DNA from: Neopestalotiopsis rosae
Lineage: Eukaryota; Ascomycota; Sordariomycetes; Amphisphaeriales; Sporocadaceae
Length of the DNA stretch: 64,000 nt
Direction: 5' to 3'
NCBI GenBank assembly: GCA_023078685.1
Contig: JALGAS010000008.1
Span: 2,170,001-2,234,000 of the forward strand
The notes beneath the pieces are model-generated. The model saw nothing but the letters and a program-made list of their open reading frames with translations, ran no database searches and was not told the DNA's origin. Below are positions 23,342 to 34,831 of this stretch, one piece after another (positions within the stretch are counted from its first letter, which is position 1; every line of letters starts with the position of its first letter). A program made the translations under genes and the position numbers.

Positions 23342-25314
23342 ATGGAGAACGATGCCGCTGATGCATTCAATCAGTACACAAAACACTTGGCGGAAGCATC
23401 CAAACATCGTCAACTTGCGCAATGGGAAGATGCTTTTCGAGAGCTCAAATCTGCCGAGAATCTCGTTGACTTGTGGCGACAGAGGGTCGTCTACGAGCTG
23501 GGTGCAGTTGAACGGCGTCTGGGCCGAGTCAAAAATGCGACAGCTTACCTCGAAGAAGCTTTGAGTATCACGAGGGTGGATGAACTGCAACGCATTCATA
23601 TACTCGGCGAGTTGGCTATTGTCTACCAACATGCACAGCCAGTGGAAGCCTCCAAAGCCCTTGACGCTGCCAAAACCCAGCACGAAGATGCCAAAGATCT
23701 CGCCACAAAGGAGTTGCAGAATTACAAGGACCGCGGTCTGTTGCAGCATAAACATAGGGCCATCCAGGCAGATGCTCAAGCATGCCGAGCCGTTGGCAAC
23801 GTTGGTATGATCAACTACCTCCGGTCACAAGAGGATAAAAACACGGCATTACTGCACGAATCCATACTCCAGGTCGAAGAGCGTGTGCAGAAAGCCCAGG
23901 ATCTTCAGGCATTATTGAAGCAGGATTCTGGCCATGAAAGGATAGGGAATGACGCCCATGCGTCGCTGATACATCAGGCTTGTACCTGGGAATCCATTGG
24001 CTACGATCGCTTGACGCTTGCTCGCGTGGCCAATGGCGAGCTAGAGGAAGCATTGAGATGCGGCGAGAGATCGCAGGCATTGACGCGGCAATCCAACGAT
24101 TCCACTATCCGGGGCTTGTCGCGCTTCTTCTACGGTTATGCACTTCTCAAAAACGAAAAGATGGACATGGCTCAAGAGCGACTTCGGTTTCACGGCTCTC
24201 ACCCGGATGCGTGCACAAGCACTATTGCCTTGTGCAGGGAACCACTGCAATACTACCCAAAGTATTTGGAAGAGATCACACAATTAGGTCTTAACATGGA
24301 GCACTATGACGAGCATGGTTATAGTGCTTTAGACTACACTATTTTCCAAGAGTCCTCTGAGATGAAGCAGATCGTGCTTCGAAGACTTCGAGAGGGCAAC
24401 TACGACGAGGCAGAAAAAGACGAGTCAAAACGTCTTGAAACAATCACAAGGCTTGAACAAGAATCCGTTCTCAAGAAACAATATCGCGAGGTCTTCCAGG
24501 AGTGCTTGCGCCCGAATCTGCTGAAAGGTGGAAAAGACGTGGTGCAAAACGTCCGAGATAGTTACGCCGATATACTGAGGAAAGACGCGGCCAAGATGGC
24601 CAGCTTCGATCAGCTTCGAGTGGTGCCATACTCGGACTTTGTCGCACATGGTCGACTCCCTCTTTTCACTGACGGCCTCACACGGGAGTATTCGAGCGTC
24701 CGAGCCGGTGGAGCCGCCAAAGATTGTGTGGTTTTCTTTTCTTACTGGTGGAGACGGCCCCTCGAAGGTCGCCCTGACGACGCTGTCAAGACAAAGTACG
24801 GAGAGGGCACCCAGTATGGCAGAATGTGCAATTCACTCGAATCACTCGTAAACACATCGACCAGTGACAATCGGGTTGGTAATGTTGGCCCTGATGGCGA
24901 GAATCTATACATATGGTTGGTAAGTGCAAGTCCCTGCTGCCTCAGCCCGGTCTGACGCCTCTAATAATGGGGAAATTTTAGGACTGTGCTTGCATCGACC
25001 AAGACAATGCAGACCCAGGCATCAAAGCACTTCCCATCATTACAACTCAATGCGACGTCATGATCACCCTCAACGAGCCGGGTTTCTTCGAGAGAGGATG
25101 GTGTGCCGTCGAAGCGGCTCTCGAACAAACTATCAAGCAGTCATTCGGCGTGCATAAGTGGTACGAGCATAATCCTGTTGACAACTGTTTACAAGAGTGC
25201 AGTCACCCAATTATTGAAGACATCTCCAAGTTGCAAGTCACACGTGCAGAAGACAAACCCGCGATCGAGTTCCTGTTCCGACAGAGAAAGTTCCTAGGTA
25301 ATGGAGCAAACTAA
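23342..25314 (+). CDS. TPR protein with C-terminal TIR-like domain
   Basis: Two exons (23342-24919, 24982-25314) encode 636 aa. The first 200 residues are helical TPR-like repeats (AFNQYTKHLAEA; AYLEEALSITRV; LGELAIVYQHA). The middle has further helices and one ankyrin-like unit (DEHGYSALDYTIF). Residues about 460-600 form a flavodoxin-like or TIR-like domain: CVVFFSYWW at the first strand, LYIWLDCACIDQ, then LPIITTQCDVMITL and ERGWCAVEA. This order (SYxW, W-D-x-x-CIxQ, CD, RGWCxxE) is seen in fungal TIR-like modules of conflict proteins. Such domains can cleave NAD or act as adaptors; catalytic activity here is not shown. The intron splits the domain just before DCACIDQ. It could also be compared with HET domains, which share WIDxxCIxQ. 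Confidence 0.7.
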
Positions 25315-25616
25315 GAATTGATACGATTTGGGCTACTCATATTATGCATAACATAAAAAAGATAATAGTGTGGGCTAGTGTTGGAACATACCATAGACGT
25401 ATGCAGTTTTATAAGGTTGAAAATTGCTGACATTTGTGAGTTTCCAGAACTGCAATCTAACCTATCGCCTGACCAAACTGCTCTTCGCTTTTGTTTTTCG
25501 CTTGCAAATCTCATTATTCTCACAAGATACTTTCTTCGATGATCTCGTCTTGTACGTGCATAATAAGTCTCTGGTAGATCGTGGCAGGTGTTATAGGGCT
25601 TCGGGCTCTAGTCCGT
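25315..25616. other. Convergent 3' spacer
   Basis: This 302-bp spacer lies between the ends of the TPR/TIR-like gene and the dUTPase-like gene. It is AT-rich with nothing recognisable. Confidence 0.6.
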
Positions 25617-26129
25617 CTATATCCCGTCACGGCCCACACTGCTAGTTGAAGACTGGTAGATCCCCTTGTATTCCTCTACCTTTGCTCCCATTTCTTCGAA
25701 CATGATCTGCGCGAGCTTGGCGTCCTTGTGAAGGATAATCCCGTGAGGGTTCTGAGCTAATAGGGCTCCCATTGCGCCTTCATAGCCAGCATCGACTACA
25801 CCTGCATGGATTCCCACACCGGAACGCCACAGTGACGATCTGGGGAAAACACTCGCCATACAGTTCAGTGGAACCTGAACCGATTCGTTAAAGTCGACAA
25901 GGTAAGCACCTGGCTGTAGCATCAAAGTGTCGTTGGCGTTGTCGAAGGGCAGCGTATCGACAGTAGCTCCTTTACGGTGGGTATTGTCAAAATCAATCGT
26001 AGCCGCCGATTTCTACCGGGAAACTTGACGCAAGGTCAAGTCAACACCGCAAGGCTGTTGTTGTTGAGAGGCATGGCGTAGGTTGCGCACCAATTGACGG
26101 CTAACCACTTCCAGGCCGGTGAGAATCAT
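25617..26129 (-). pseudogene. dUTPase/dCTP-deaminase-fold gene with one in-frame TAG
   Basis: From the ATG at 26129 the frame encodes MILTGLEVV...QQPCGVDLTLRQVSR, then TAG at codon 39 (26015-26013), and continues without any shift as KSAATIDFDN... to a stop at 25617. The total is 170 codons plus stop. Family motifs span both sides: GVDLTL, PRSSLWRSGVGIHAGVVDAGYEG, NPHG, LAQIMF and YKGIYQ, as in trimeric dUTPases and dCTP deaminases that sanitise nucleotide pools. The Glu found in dCTP deaminases before the conserved Asn is replaced (GALLAQN), which favours a dUTPase-type role. No plausible intron removes the TAG. It is either a recent pseudogene (a C-to-T change on the other strand, as RIP would give) or a gene recoded in mRNA (UAG to UGG). 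It is tail-to-tail with the TIR-like gene. Confidence 0.75.
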
Positions 26130-27179
26130 ACTCAGGCAGAGGGGACTGTTAAAGTGGCAATGACAATCAGTGAAAGGACTGTGGTGCTGATGTATCCGGT
26201 CTAAAATATTTTGGCTCAAGTTCGCTGGGACAAACATGATGACCAATTAGTGCGAAATTCGGAGTTGAACGTGCCTCCATTGATTGTAGGATATTTACCT
26301 CAGAAGACTCTCAGCGGGACCTTCGTTCATCGCGGTGCAAAGCCTATGCTCTTGATGGATTGATTGATTCTTACGTTGAGATAGATGGAAAAATCTCCCA
26401 GCCTTTCACTTTTTTTTCTTTCTTCCTTCCCTTCTCATCCCGGCAAGGAAGCAAAACTTAAGTGCACATTGCATGCCACGTGATCTAGCCAAAGGAGTCT
26501 ATTTGCATCCAGAAGCTATGATCAGAACCCGAGTGAAGGAGATATCAGTGCTGTACCTCTCCGGCCAAGGAGCACTGAAGGGCAAAAGATAGAAGCTAAA
26601 CTGTAGAAAGGGCCATAGGGCGCGCGACACTATTTTTATTCACGGCATCTCCCGTACCGTAGATGAAGAAAAAAGAAGTAAAAAAAGACATGGGGACAAC
26701 ATCTTTTTGGAGTTAGTGGCCTACCCTGACATCCCGATCCTAGTTAGTGTCGTATTAATGGTAGGCATTTGAATCCTTCGCGATCCTTGCAAATGCGCCC
26801 CCAAAGACCCAAAGACCTGAATTTATCGCGCTCCCCCGTCTTTCAATACTAAAATCTTAGGCAAAGCCTTGGCTGTGCCGCTTTTCGCAGATTCTGTACC
26901 CTTCACCACGGCACGATCTAGACTTACTTAAGGTGGAGGGTTGCCATGGATCATATCATGCTCACCACGATTGACCTTGATAGCAATTTCCCATGGAGCT
27001 GGGATCAGAAGCTGGAGATCAATGCGGGTTTGGCTTTGAGAATTATACTTAAGTGAGACCAGGCCCTCTTGCTTTTCTTTTCTGTGGAGGTCGCACGTGT
27101 ATGTATCCAAGGACAGCCCGTGTCGTATTGTGTGTACATATTCTCACATCGTATCCGACAGTGAGCACGGCGAAACATC
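26130..27179. other. Divergent intergenic region
   Basis: This holds the promoters of the dUTPase-like gene (minus) and the FAD oxidoreductase gene (plus). A CACGTG palindrome lies at 26477-26482. No gene was seen. Confidence 0.55.
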
Positions 27180-28670
27180 ATGCAGCTCCTCAGACAAGGA
27201 ATTGTTTTACTGACCGCCGCGACGTCAGCCCAGGCTGCTGGCTGGTCAGTCCTGGACATCAATTATGACCAGTGGTCCGAGGTCGTGGAGAGGGACGTTT
27301 GCGTCGTGGGCGGAGGCGCCAGCGGCGTTCATGCCGCTGTGAGCCTGGTTGACGCGGGCAAGACAGTCGCCGTGGTGGATCGCAACGACTTCCTGGGCGG
27401 TCACACGCACACATACGTCGATCCGGACACGCAGCTGCCCGTCGATATTGGCGTCATTATATACCAGCCCATCCCCGACGTGCTTGACTTCTTTGCCAAG
27501 TTTGACGTGCCGCTCCTGAATCTGTCGACAGTGCAGTCGAATCAGATCGGACAGCCGGCCAACTTGTCCGTGCCCGCAGCGCTGTACAACTCGGCCCGGC
27601 GCAACGTCGACTTTCGCAATGGCTCGGCCACGACGTTGGACTGGCCAGACGCCGAGGCGCAGGGGGCAGCTCTGCAGCAGCTTGCGGCCATTTTGTACAA
27701 CTATGCCTATCTTCTCCATGGCTACGATCTGCCAGATCCCGTTCCGGAGGATCTCTATCTGCCCTTTGGCGCATTCCTGGAAAAGTACAATATCACGGCG
27801 GCTTTTCCAGTGTACTATCAGTACGGTGAGGGCATGGGCGATTTGCTTCACGTGTCGACCATCTACGTGATCAAATACTTCAACCTCGAAGACCTCCAGT
27901 ACTCGGCTTCCGGATACTTGACCAATGCCCACGGCAACAACTCGCAGCTTTATCTCCGGGCGGGAGAATTCCTCGGTTCCGAAAACGTCTTTCTAGAGTC
28001 TGTCATCGTTTCCGCCAACCGACAAAACACGTCGAGCGGCAGACCCGAGCTCTTGATCTCGACGCGCGACGAAGGTCTTAAGCTGCTGTCGTGCGGCCAG
28101 GTCCTGCTCACCATTCCGCCGACTCTCGACAATCTGCGCGGCTGGGACCTCACGGCCGAGGAGCACGCCGTGTTCTCGCAGTACATCACCACCAATGGCT
28201 ACTGGACGGGGCTCGTCCGCAACGTGGGTCTGAACCAGTCCGAGTCGGTGTACAACGCGGCGCAGGAGACGATCATGAACATTCCCGTGCTGCCGGCCCT
28301 CTACTACATCAAGCCGACCGGCGTGCTGGACGACGTGTGGTACGTCAAGTTCTCGGCGGACAACCCGACCCTGACCGACGGCCTGGTGCAGTCGTACATT
28401 GAGCGACAAATTGCGACGGTCCAGGAAGCCAGCAACGTCACGGCGGCGGGGCCGGTCGAGTGGCTCATCTTCAAGTCGCATACGCCGTTTCACTTGCAGG
28501 TGAAGCCCGAGGCCATTCGGGATGGTTTCTTTGCGCAGCTGACGGCACTGCAGGGTGGATTGAACAACACCATGTTTTACACTGGAGCCGCATTCCACAC
28601 TCAGGCCAGTACAGCGCTGTGGCGATTCAACAATGAGGTGGTGATACCAAAAATGCTAGGTCAGGCATAG
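27180..28670 (+). CDS. Secreted FAD-dependent amine-oxidase-type oxidoreductase
   Basis: An intronless frame of 496 aa begins with a signal peptide (residues 1-20, LLRQGIVLLTAATSAQA). The FAD-binding Rossmann motif is VCVVGGGASGVHAA (GGGASG at 44-49), followed by the acidic strand end VVDRND and FLGGHTHTY. The rest matches NAD(P)-binding Rossmann / flavin amine oxidoreductases of fungi, a group often annotated as beta-cyclopiazonate dehydrogenase-like. Many Asn-x-Ser/Thr sites fit secretion. The substrate is unknown and no cyclopiazonate genes lie nearby. GC content is higher than in the flanks. The family is firm, the reaction is not. Confidence 0.85.
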   Translation: MQLLRQGIVLLTAATSAQAAGWSVLDINYDQWSEVVERDVCVVGGGASGVHAAVSLVDAGKTVAVVDRNDFLGGHTHTYVDPDTQLPVDIGVIIYQPIPDVLDFFAKFDVPLLNLSTVQSNQIGQPANLSVPAALYNSARRNVDFRNGSATTLDWPDAEAQGAALQQLAAILYNYAYLLHGYDLPDPVPEDLYLPFGAFLEKYNITAAFPVYYQYGEGMGDLLHVSTIYVIKYFNLEDLQYSASGYLTNAHGNNSQLYLRAGEFLGSENVFLESVIVSANRQNTSSGRPELLISTRDEGLKLLSCGQVLLTIPPTLDNLRGWDLTAEEHAVFSQYITTNGYWTGLVRNVGLNQSESVYNAAQETIMNIPVLPALYYIKPTGVLDDVWYVKFSADNPTLTDGLVQSYIERQIATVQEASNVTAAGPVEWLIFKSHTPFHLQVKPEAIRDGFFAQLTALQGGLNNTMFYTGAAFHTQASTALWRFNNEVVIPKMLGQA

Positions 28671-29365
28671 ACACAAATTCAGACACCGATGCATTTTGCA
28701 TGTTGCTTCCTGATTGATGCGCGTGTGATTGATATGTACCTAAATAAGCTTCATGACGGAGTCACTGTGCTTGAAAGGCCCCCAGGTCCTGCATTACGTA
28801 CCTGGCAGGGCGTTTTCTATGCTTTCCACCGACGCCGTAACGAGTCTAGCGCGACAATGTTGCAGCTAGGTCGGTCATCCAAAGTAGTTTAGCGTTTACC
28901 ATGGGGCTGAGCCGTCAAGTTTGGGGGAGATAGCAGAAGCACGTTTAAGCAGAACGACCCCTCGTTCGCTGTTCGTCGCTGGGGGACTGATTTAACTGCT
29001 GACATTCTTATATCTCACCATCTTCTTTGCTTTCTTGTTATACTTATCCTTTGAATGAGTCAAACATAGAGTCACGGTCCGAGTTGTATATTATACCAAG
29101 GAGGAACCATTGAGGATATCTGAGAGTTGTAAAGAAAGTCGTGGTGAAATTGGGGACTAGCGACAAGCCAGGTCCTATCCACTGCCTCGTTACGACCCGC
29201 ACGCCTGGAATCGCAACCAGATCCCAATTATACTCGAACATACGCTGGAGATAAAACTAAACGATTAGTAAATATCTGACGACAAGGATTATATTGTATC
29301 AGGACACAAAACGACGACAACATACGTCACCCACTGGAGAGACACAAGACCAGTCACTTGTCGCC
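28671..29365. other. Intergenic region
   Basis: This is the 3' flank of the FAD oxidoreductase and the promoter of the following Zn2Cys6 gene. No gene was seen. Confidence 0.6.
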
Positions 29366-31900
29366 ATGGCCTCTGTTGCTTCAGCGTCACCTTCGGCGCA
29401 TAGCCATCGACGTACAGAATCCAACGAGGACTCGGATTCCTGGCAACAGGTCAATTCCAACCCAGCCTCTGTCTTCTTCCCGAGCCCAGGCAGCGGGAGC
29501 ATGGCAAGCTGGATGATGAGCGGCTATCCAAATAATATCGAGCGGTCGCCACAGGGCATGTCGCCATTACACCTGGATCACTTGGATACAGACTCCCAGA
29601 ATGTCTATGCTGGTTCCTTTCCAGGATCGTCCGAAAATGTCCTACTAGGATCTGCAGATGAGCTTCTTGATCCTTTCGCGGAGACCCAGCAATTTGTCCC
29701 AGACCAGGACTTTATGTTCTCTGGGGCTTTCGACGGTATGGAGTGCAGGCTGCCCGTCTTCCTCGTTCAAATGTTGACTAACAAGCTACCAGGCAACGTT
29801 GACTTACCGGCCTACTATAATCCAATGCAGAGTAATATCGATTTCTCAAGTACATCAAGCCTGGATGGAGTGGAGTTCCCTGCACAACCAACTGATCTCG
29901 GCATCCCATCAAACTATCGTGACGGGGCGAATGTGTCACCATGGACTGCCAACAACCTCGGAGGCCACGAGCTGTCCTTTGAGCACACCACATTCGCTCC
30001 GTCGGACGCCTCTCAGGCCTCTCCGGGAAGCACGTCGCAGCACTCGCCACGCCACAGCTCAGTCTCGCCGTCACCCGTCGCGAGCGGTGCTACTGACAAG
30101 GCACCCAAGCTGAGTCTCCGGAAGCTCCAGGGCAAGAGCAAGGTCGAGAAGAAGAAGTCGGCCGAGCCGGCCAGCAAGTTTCTCATCATGACACCCATGC
30201 TCATCAACGCCGCGTCCGGCAAGCCCAACCCTTACGAGTGCTTCGAGGCCATGCGCATGACGCACAAGGGCAGAAAAGGCCCCCTTGCCAATGACACCAA
30301 GCAGAATGCGCTGCATGTCCGGAGGCTGGGGGCGTGCTTCTGTTGCCACGCGCGGAAAGTAAAGGTAAGACCATCGTAGAATCCCAAGCGAAACCATTTA
30401 TCGTTCAATGAACTGACTTGCTTCTAGTGTGATAAAGAGCGTCCCTGCAAAAACTGCTCAAAGTTAACAGCCGCCGTACCGCAAATCATGTGCTGGCAGT
30501 TCCAAGACTTTCTACCCGTCTTATTCCCCGACTTCATCCGCGGTCACTTCAAAAAGGACCAAATGGCCGCCTTTGTGGCAGACAACATTGAGAGCTTCAC
30601 CGTCGGCGGCGTCGAGAGTCCCTGCGAGGTCGAGCTCTTCTCGGGCACGCGCTTCGACTCAACGCTCAAGGTCCGGGCGAAGTTCTTCACGGCCAAGACC
30701 CCCGAGGCCTTGCAGCACTGGCATCTGAACGTCGGCACGAACCAGCTCGACCTCCAGAGCCGCAGCTCGGCGCCCATTGGCATCGAGCTGGACAATGCGA
30801 CGTACAGGGACGAGCTGCGGAAGCGGACGCGAGATTACATTCAAAAGATCACCCTCGAGCCGCAATATGCGGAGCAGGTGACGGACTCGTGTCGGCATAC
30901 AACTCTGCCGCGGAGGGTGCTCAAGATTGTGCAGAGGTTTGGCCAGAGATCTGATGTGAGTATCCATTGACTATCGAAAATATTGAATGTCCTGATAAAC
31001 TAACCTTGTGACGAAAAAAAGTCGCCCATGGTGAAGAAGGCTCTGTCCATCTACGCCATGCACTACGTCTTGACGCGCCACCTGTGCATCACGCCGGCGT
31101 CGACCCACGCGCTGCAGCGCCTCAACGGCGACATGATGCCGCGCAACGTGCCCTGGCTGACGCCGCGGGTGCTGAACCGGCAGATCAAGTCGCTGCTGGA
31201 CGAGCACCTGCTCCGGGAGATGCAGACCCTCTTTGACGGCTTCGGCAAGTCGCTCAAGCCCAAGACGCGCGGCGAGTGGGCCCCCTGCCTCGCCGCGTTC
31301 CTGGTGCTGTGCCTCTTCATGGAGACGGTCGAGGCGGCGGCCGACACGTTTGTCGTGGCGCAGACCGAGGTCGACATTCGCAACCGCACGGCGGCGCTGC
31401 CGCCGCACAATAACAACAAGGAGGGGGCGTCGTTCCGGGGCCGCGACTTTGCCCTGGGCGTGTGCCGCGAGATTGAGAACATGCCGTTCAAGCAGTTTGC
31501 CTATCAGTTCCACCAGATCTACCAGACGCACACCAAGGACGTCTCGACCAAGGCCTTTAACCCGCTGGTGGATGACAGCTTCGTCGAGCAGGGCGACCTC
31601 GACATGCCGGCGGCCGAAATGGTGGCCAGTCTCAAGGAGCTATTGCAGGGAGATTCTTGTGAGTGACCCTTGGCACCTACAATCAATGTGCCAGTTTTTG
31701 TATCTTGTTTCGTCTGTGAGCTAACTCTCGAACCCATCGCAGACTATGAGTTGGATTTCTTGGTGGCTGATCCCATTTTGCCCAACGAGGAAACGCACCC
31801 ATTTCCCCGGGATGTCTCGTTGAATTACACTGGGCGGCTCCTGGCCAGGTTTTTGTTGTCGTTCTTGGACGATAGATATCTGTTTGATGGTAGATATTGA
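29366..31900 (+). CDS. Zn2Cys6 transcription factor with a centrally placed finger
   Basis: Five exons (29366-29735, 29793-30364, 30428-30955, 31022-31658, 31743-31900) give 754 aa, all in phase. The first 300 residues are Ser/Pro-rich and disordered, with a basic KSKVEKKK patch. The binuclear cluster sits at about residues 305-335: CFCCHARKVKC, then DKERPCKNC and a more distant Cys. An intron falls inside it, after VK, as often in this class. After the finger comes a 420-residue helical region with no domain I can name. The central position of the finger is unusual, since most family members carry it at the N-terminus. This is a nuclear regulator by family; targets are unknown. The start at 29366 is the first ATG of the frame. 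Confidence 0.85.
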
Positions 31901-33902
31901 TGGACATATGTTCATGTACAAGGTTATATACAATATAGACGTGAATTGAAATGGAATACATTAGACACGAATTCAAAAGACATCAAAGGCACATCACGCA
32001 TGAAAAAGAATGTTTGTCCGATTTAGTCCCGCTGCCGCACTAAGTCCTACGACAGCAGGGTGGATTGGACGGGCTGTCTAGGCCCACGGATTCATCTCCC
32101 ACTTTGAACGATAAAATGAAGTTGACGCTCTGGCGCATTGAAGAGTCGCGAGAGGTAGGCATATTGTGGGTTTCGTCGTCCCTGAAGGAACGACTTTTTG
32201 GCTATCTAATCATGCGTCGGTCCATTGCGGTGTCGACGCGTAGTTGAACGGCGCATACGCAAGACGAGAGCGTGTACGCGCGCGTTGGATGATCTCACCT
32301 ACCGTGATGACAGAGCAGGTCAGCATTGTTTCTCCATTGTTGTAATAGATGGCTGCCGCTTGTCCAGGTGTTTTCGTCTTCTTCGAGTTGTTGATGAATG
32401 ATGTTGACAAGAAAGGATTCAAAGCTGGCGGAAATTGTGTGTGCAGAGTTTTGGGTGCGCCGTTTTTTTGTGGGGGTTCAATAGGTGGGTGGGTTACTAG
32501 CAGCACAGGCGGGCAGAATTGCTCGACACACCACGCCACGTGACCTGGAATCGCGCTTCGAAGCTCCATTCTGTAACAGATTATGTACATGCGCGTCTCT
32601 TTGGGAAATCTCTTTTCCCTCTTCCCTTTCTTCTTTACACTTTTTACTCGCACCATAAAATCAACCGATGTCGACTTTATCTCACTTGCTGTCGGTCATA
32701 TTGACGTGCTAGACTAATCCGTGACCGCTGCCATTTTGATAATTTATTATCATTTCGTGATGTTTTCCTTTCGAGGATATTGCGTATTGGTATCACTCGG
32801 AACATTTCACAGCAATCGAATGCATTTCTTCTAGAACAAGTCTGGTGCAATTTTGATGAAGAAACGAATCTTCACAAATTAGGTTTCGTGTCCTTAGAAG
32901 ACGACATCCTTCATGAGATCTGTACTTCTGGCTCCGACTGATGATCAATTCTGGAGGCGGGCCGGAGATGGGGATTTGAATAGTGTCCCGGCAAACTCAG
33001 GTTCCGAGCTTTTAGCACACATGGCTTCACGCTCGGCGGTAGGTGCGACAGCGCAGTCTGACTGAAAATGCTTCGGTGGAGCAAAAGCGGTCTCTATAGC
33101 CACCTGCCACCTGCCTCGCTTGCTTCCAGTGATGCCCGCCTCTAATAACGTCGGCCACTAATGTTTTCGTGGTTTTCCATTCAAGGCAATTTTGGTTTAC
33201 AGTGTGTCCGAAGTACCTCTCTCTCGTTCTAGCGAACCCGAGAGCCTATCATGGAAGTGTCGCAACAATTGGCGTTGGCACTGGATCTCAAGGTATCCGA
33301 CCTGGGCGTATCGACAGGCTACTGCTGGGTCGGATGGCACGGAGCCAGAGCCCGAAACAGGGCCGTGACCCCCTGACTTCCTCCAAATAGTCATGGAATA
33401 GCAGATCATACGTTGGGTTTTGGGTGGTACCTCACACATACTACATACACTACGTGCCGGGTGTCTACCTACCGGCAATACGTAGGTACCTCTTCAAATA
33501 CGCATTTGTATTCCCCCGCATTCTTGCGCGTCAGAGAAACAGACAGACCATCGAGTAGTAGTAGTGGTGGTAGTGGTAGGTAGTAGTCTTCAGCGCGTAC
33601 AATGCTTTTCTTCTCCTTTTGACAAACGCGTCGCGTACCTTCAATCCTTCTTCCTCCATCTGCGCATCTTGTGCCTGGCTTGTGTATACATACAATCAAA
33701 CCGTGCCACGATTGCTAGCTGTGCATTGGCCGCCTCTATCCACTTTTATTTTCTTTCCTCTTTTCGGACAGCCAGTCGTATACTGTACTTACCTTTTATA
33801 CATCACTTTGTATAGCTGACAGCTCACGTCAACCTTGTTCCTCCTGTTCACTAAAGTTTGCCCGCCTGTTTTCCAACTCACCAACCAACCCTCTCAAACA
33901 TC
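31901..33902. other. Intergenic region (about 2 kb)
   Basis: No supported gene. A CACGTG palindrome lies at 32537-32542, and a GTA/GTG-type low-complexity tract at about 33555-33587. The right end is the pyrimidine-rich promoter and leader of the EXPERA-domain gene. Confidence 0.55.
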
Positions 33903-34831
33903 ATGGTGACTACGCGCTCGGCATCCAAGGCTGTGGCGGTTGATACCGCAGCCAACCCGCAAGTATGGTACCACGCACCTGATCGCGCAACTCTTCTGTG
34001 GTTTGCCATCTCGCTGCCTCTCGTCATCTGGGACAGCATCTACGTGCTTGGCCGACCACACACGATGGAGGGAGGATCCCGTAAGTCATTCTAGTCATCT
34101 TGAAAGAGGTCCTCAGCCTCTCTATGATGCCCAAAGATACTTTCTCTTTTGCTGACTTTGGCTCTTCTTCCCCCCGATTAAAGTCCACTGGCCTCTCTGG
34201 GCGCCCTACAAGCTCTACGGAGAGACGGACCACGTCTACGGCTGGAAGGCCTTCAACGCCCGCAACGGCTTCACCGCCGCGCAGGGCAGCCTCAACGTCG
34301 TGGAGACGGCCATGTACCTCGCCTACATCTACCTCTACTTCAACCAGGGCAAGCCCGTCGGCGGCGTCCTGGGCGGCGAGAAGAGGGTCCTCACGGGCCG
34401 CGCCGCCGGCCAGGCCGTCCTGCTCGCCTTTAGCGCTGCCGTCATGACTTTGAGCAAGACGGTCCTTTACTGTACGTTTTTTTTTTTTTAACTGCATTGA
34501 CAAACGGGGAGAAAGGGAAAAAAAAAAAAAAAAAAGGCCTGATGTTTATTCGTAATGTGAAAAATTCTGACTTGATTTAGGGGCATGCGAGTACTTTTCG
34601 GGCTTTGACAACATTGGCCACAATAGCCTGCCAGACCTAATCCTGCTCTGGATCATTCCCAAGTAAGTGTTCCCCACCCCGATTCTCAGTTGCCAGAGGG
34701 GGACGTTTCCCTGACCATGACACAGCGGCGCGTGGCTCATTCTCCCGACATACATGGTCTACGTGATGGGAGGCGAGATCATTGATGGTCTGGCGACTGC
34801 CTCAAAGGGCGCACACGTCAAGTCGCAGTAG
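33903..34831 (+). CDS. EXPERA-domain (emopamil-binding-like) membrane protein
   Basis: Four exons (33903-34080, 34184-34471, 34581-34662, 34726-34831) encode 217 aa. Four hydrophobic helices are visible: ATLLWFAISLPLVIWDSIYV, the second around TAMYLAYIYLYF, the third around AVLLAFSAAVMTLSKTVLYW, and the last around GAWLILPTYMVYVMG. Polar residues within the helices (E of NVVETAMY, N of IGHNSLPDL) resemble the EXPERA fold shared by sterol 8,7-isomerase (EBP), TMEM97 and TM6SF2. Fungal members of this short type have no settled function; ER membrane location and a lipid or sterol ligand are inferred. The third intron copy (34472-34580) carries opposed T and A tracts. Confidence 0.8.

Noticed and set aside
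26013..26025. An intron (GTTTCC to GGTAG) to remove the TAG in the dUTPase-like gene
   Set aside because: It would be about 12 nt long, far below any spliceosomal intron.
27246..27932. Minus-strand frame opposite the FAD oxidoreductase
   Set aside because: Shadow frame; the plus strand has a full signal peptide and Rossmann motif.
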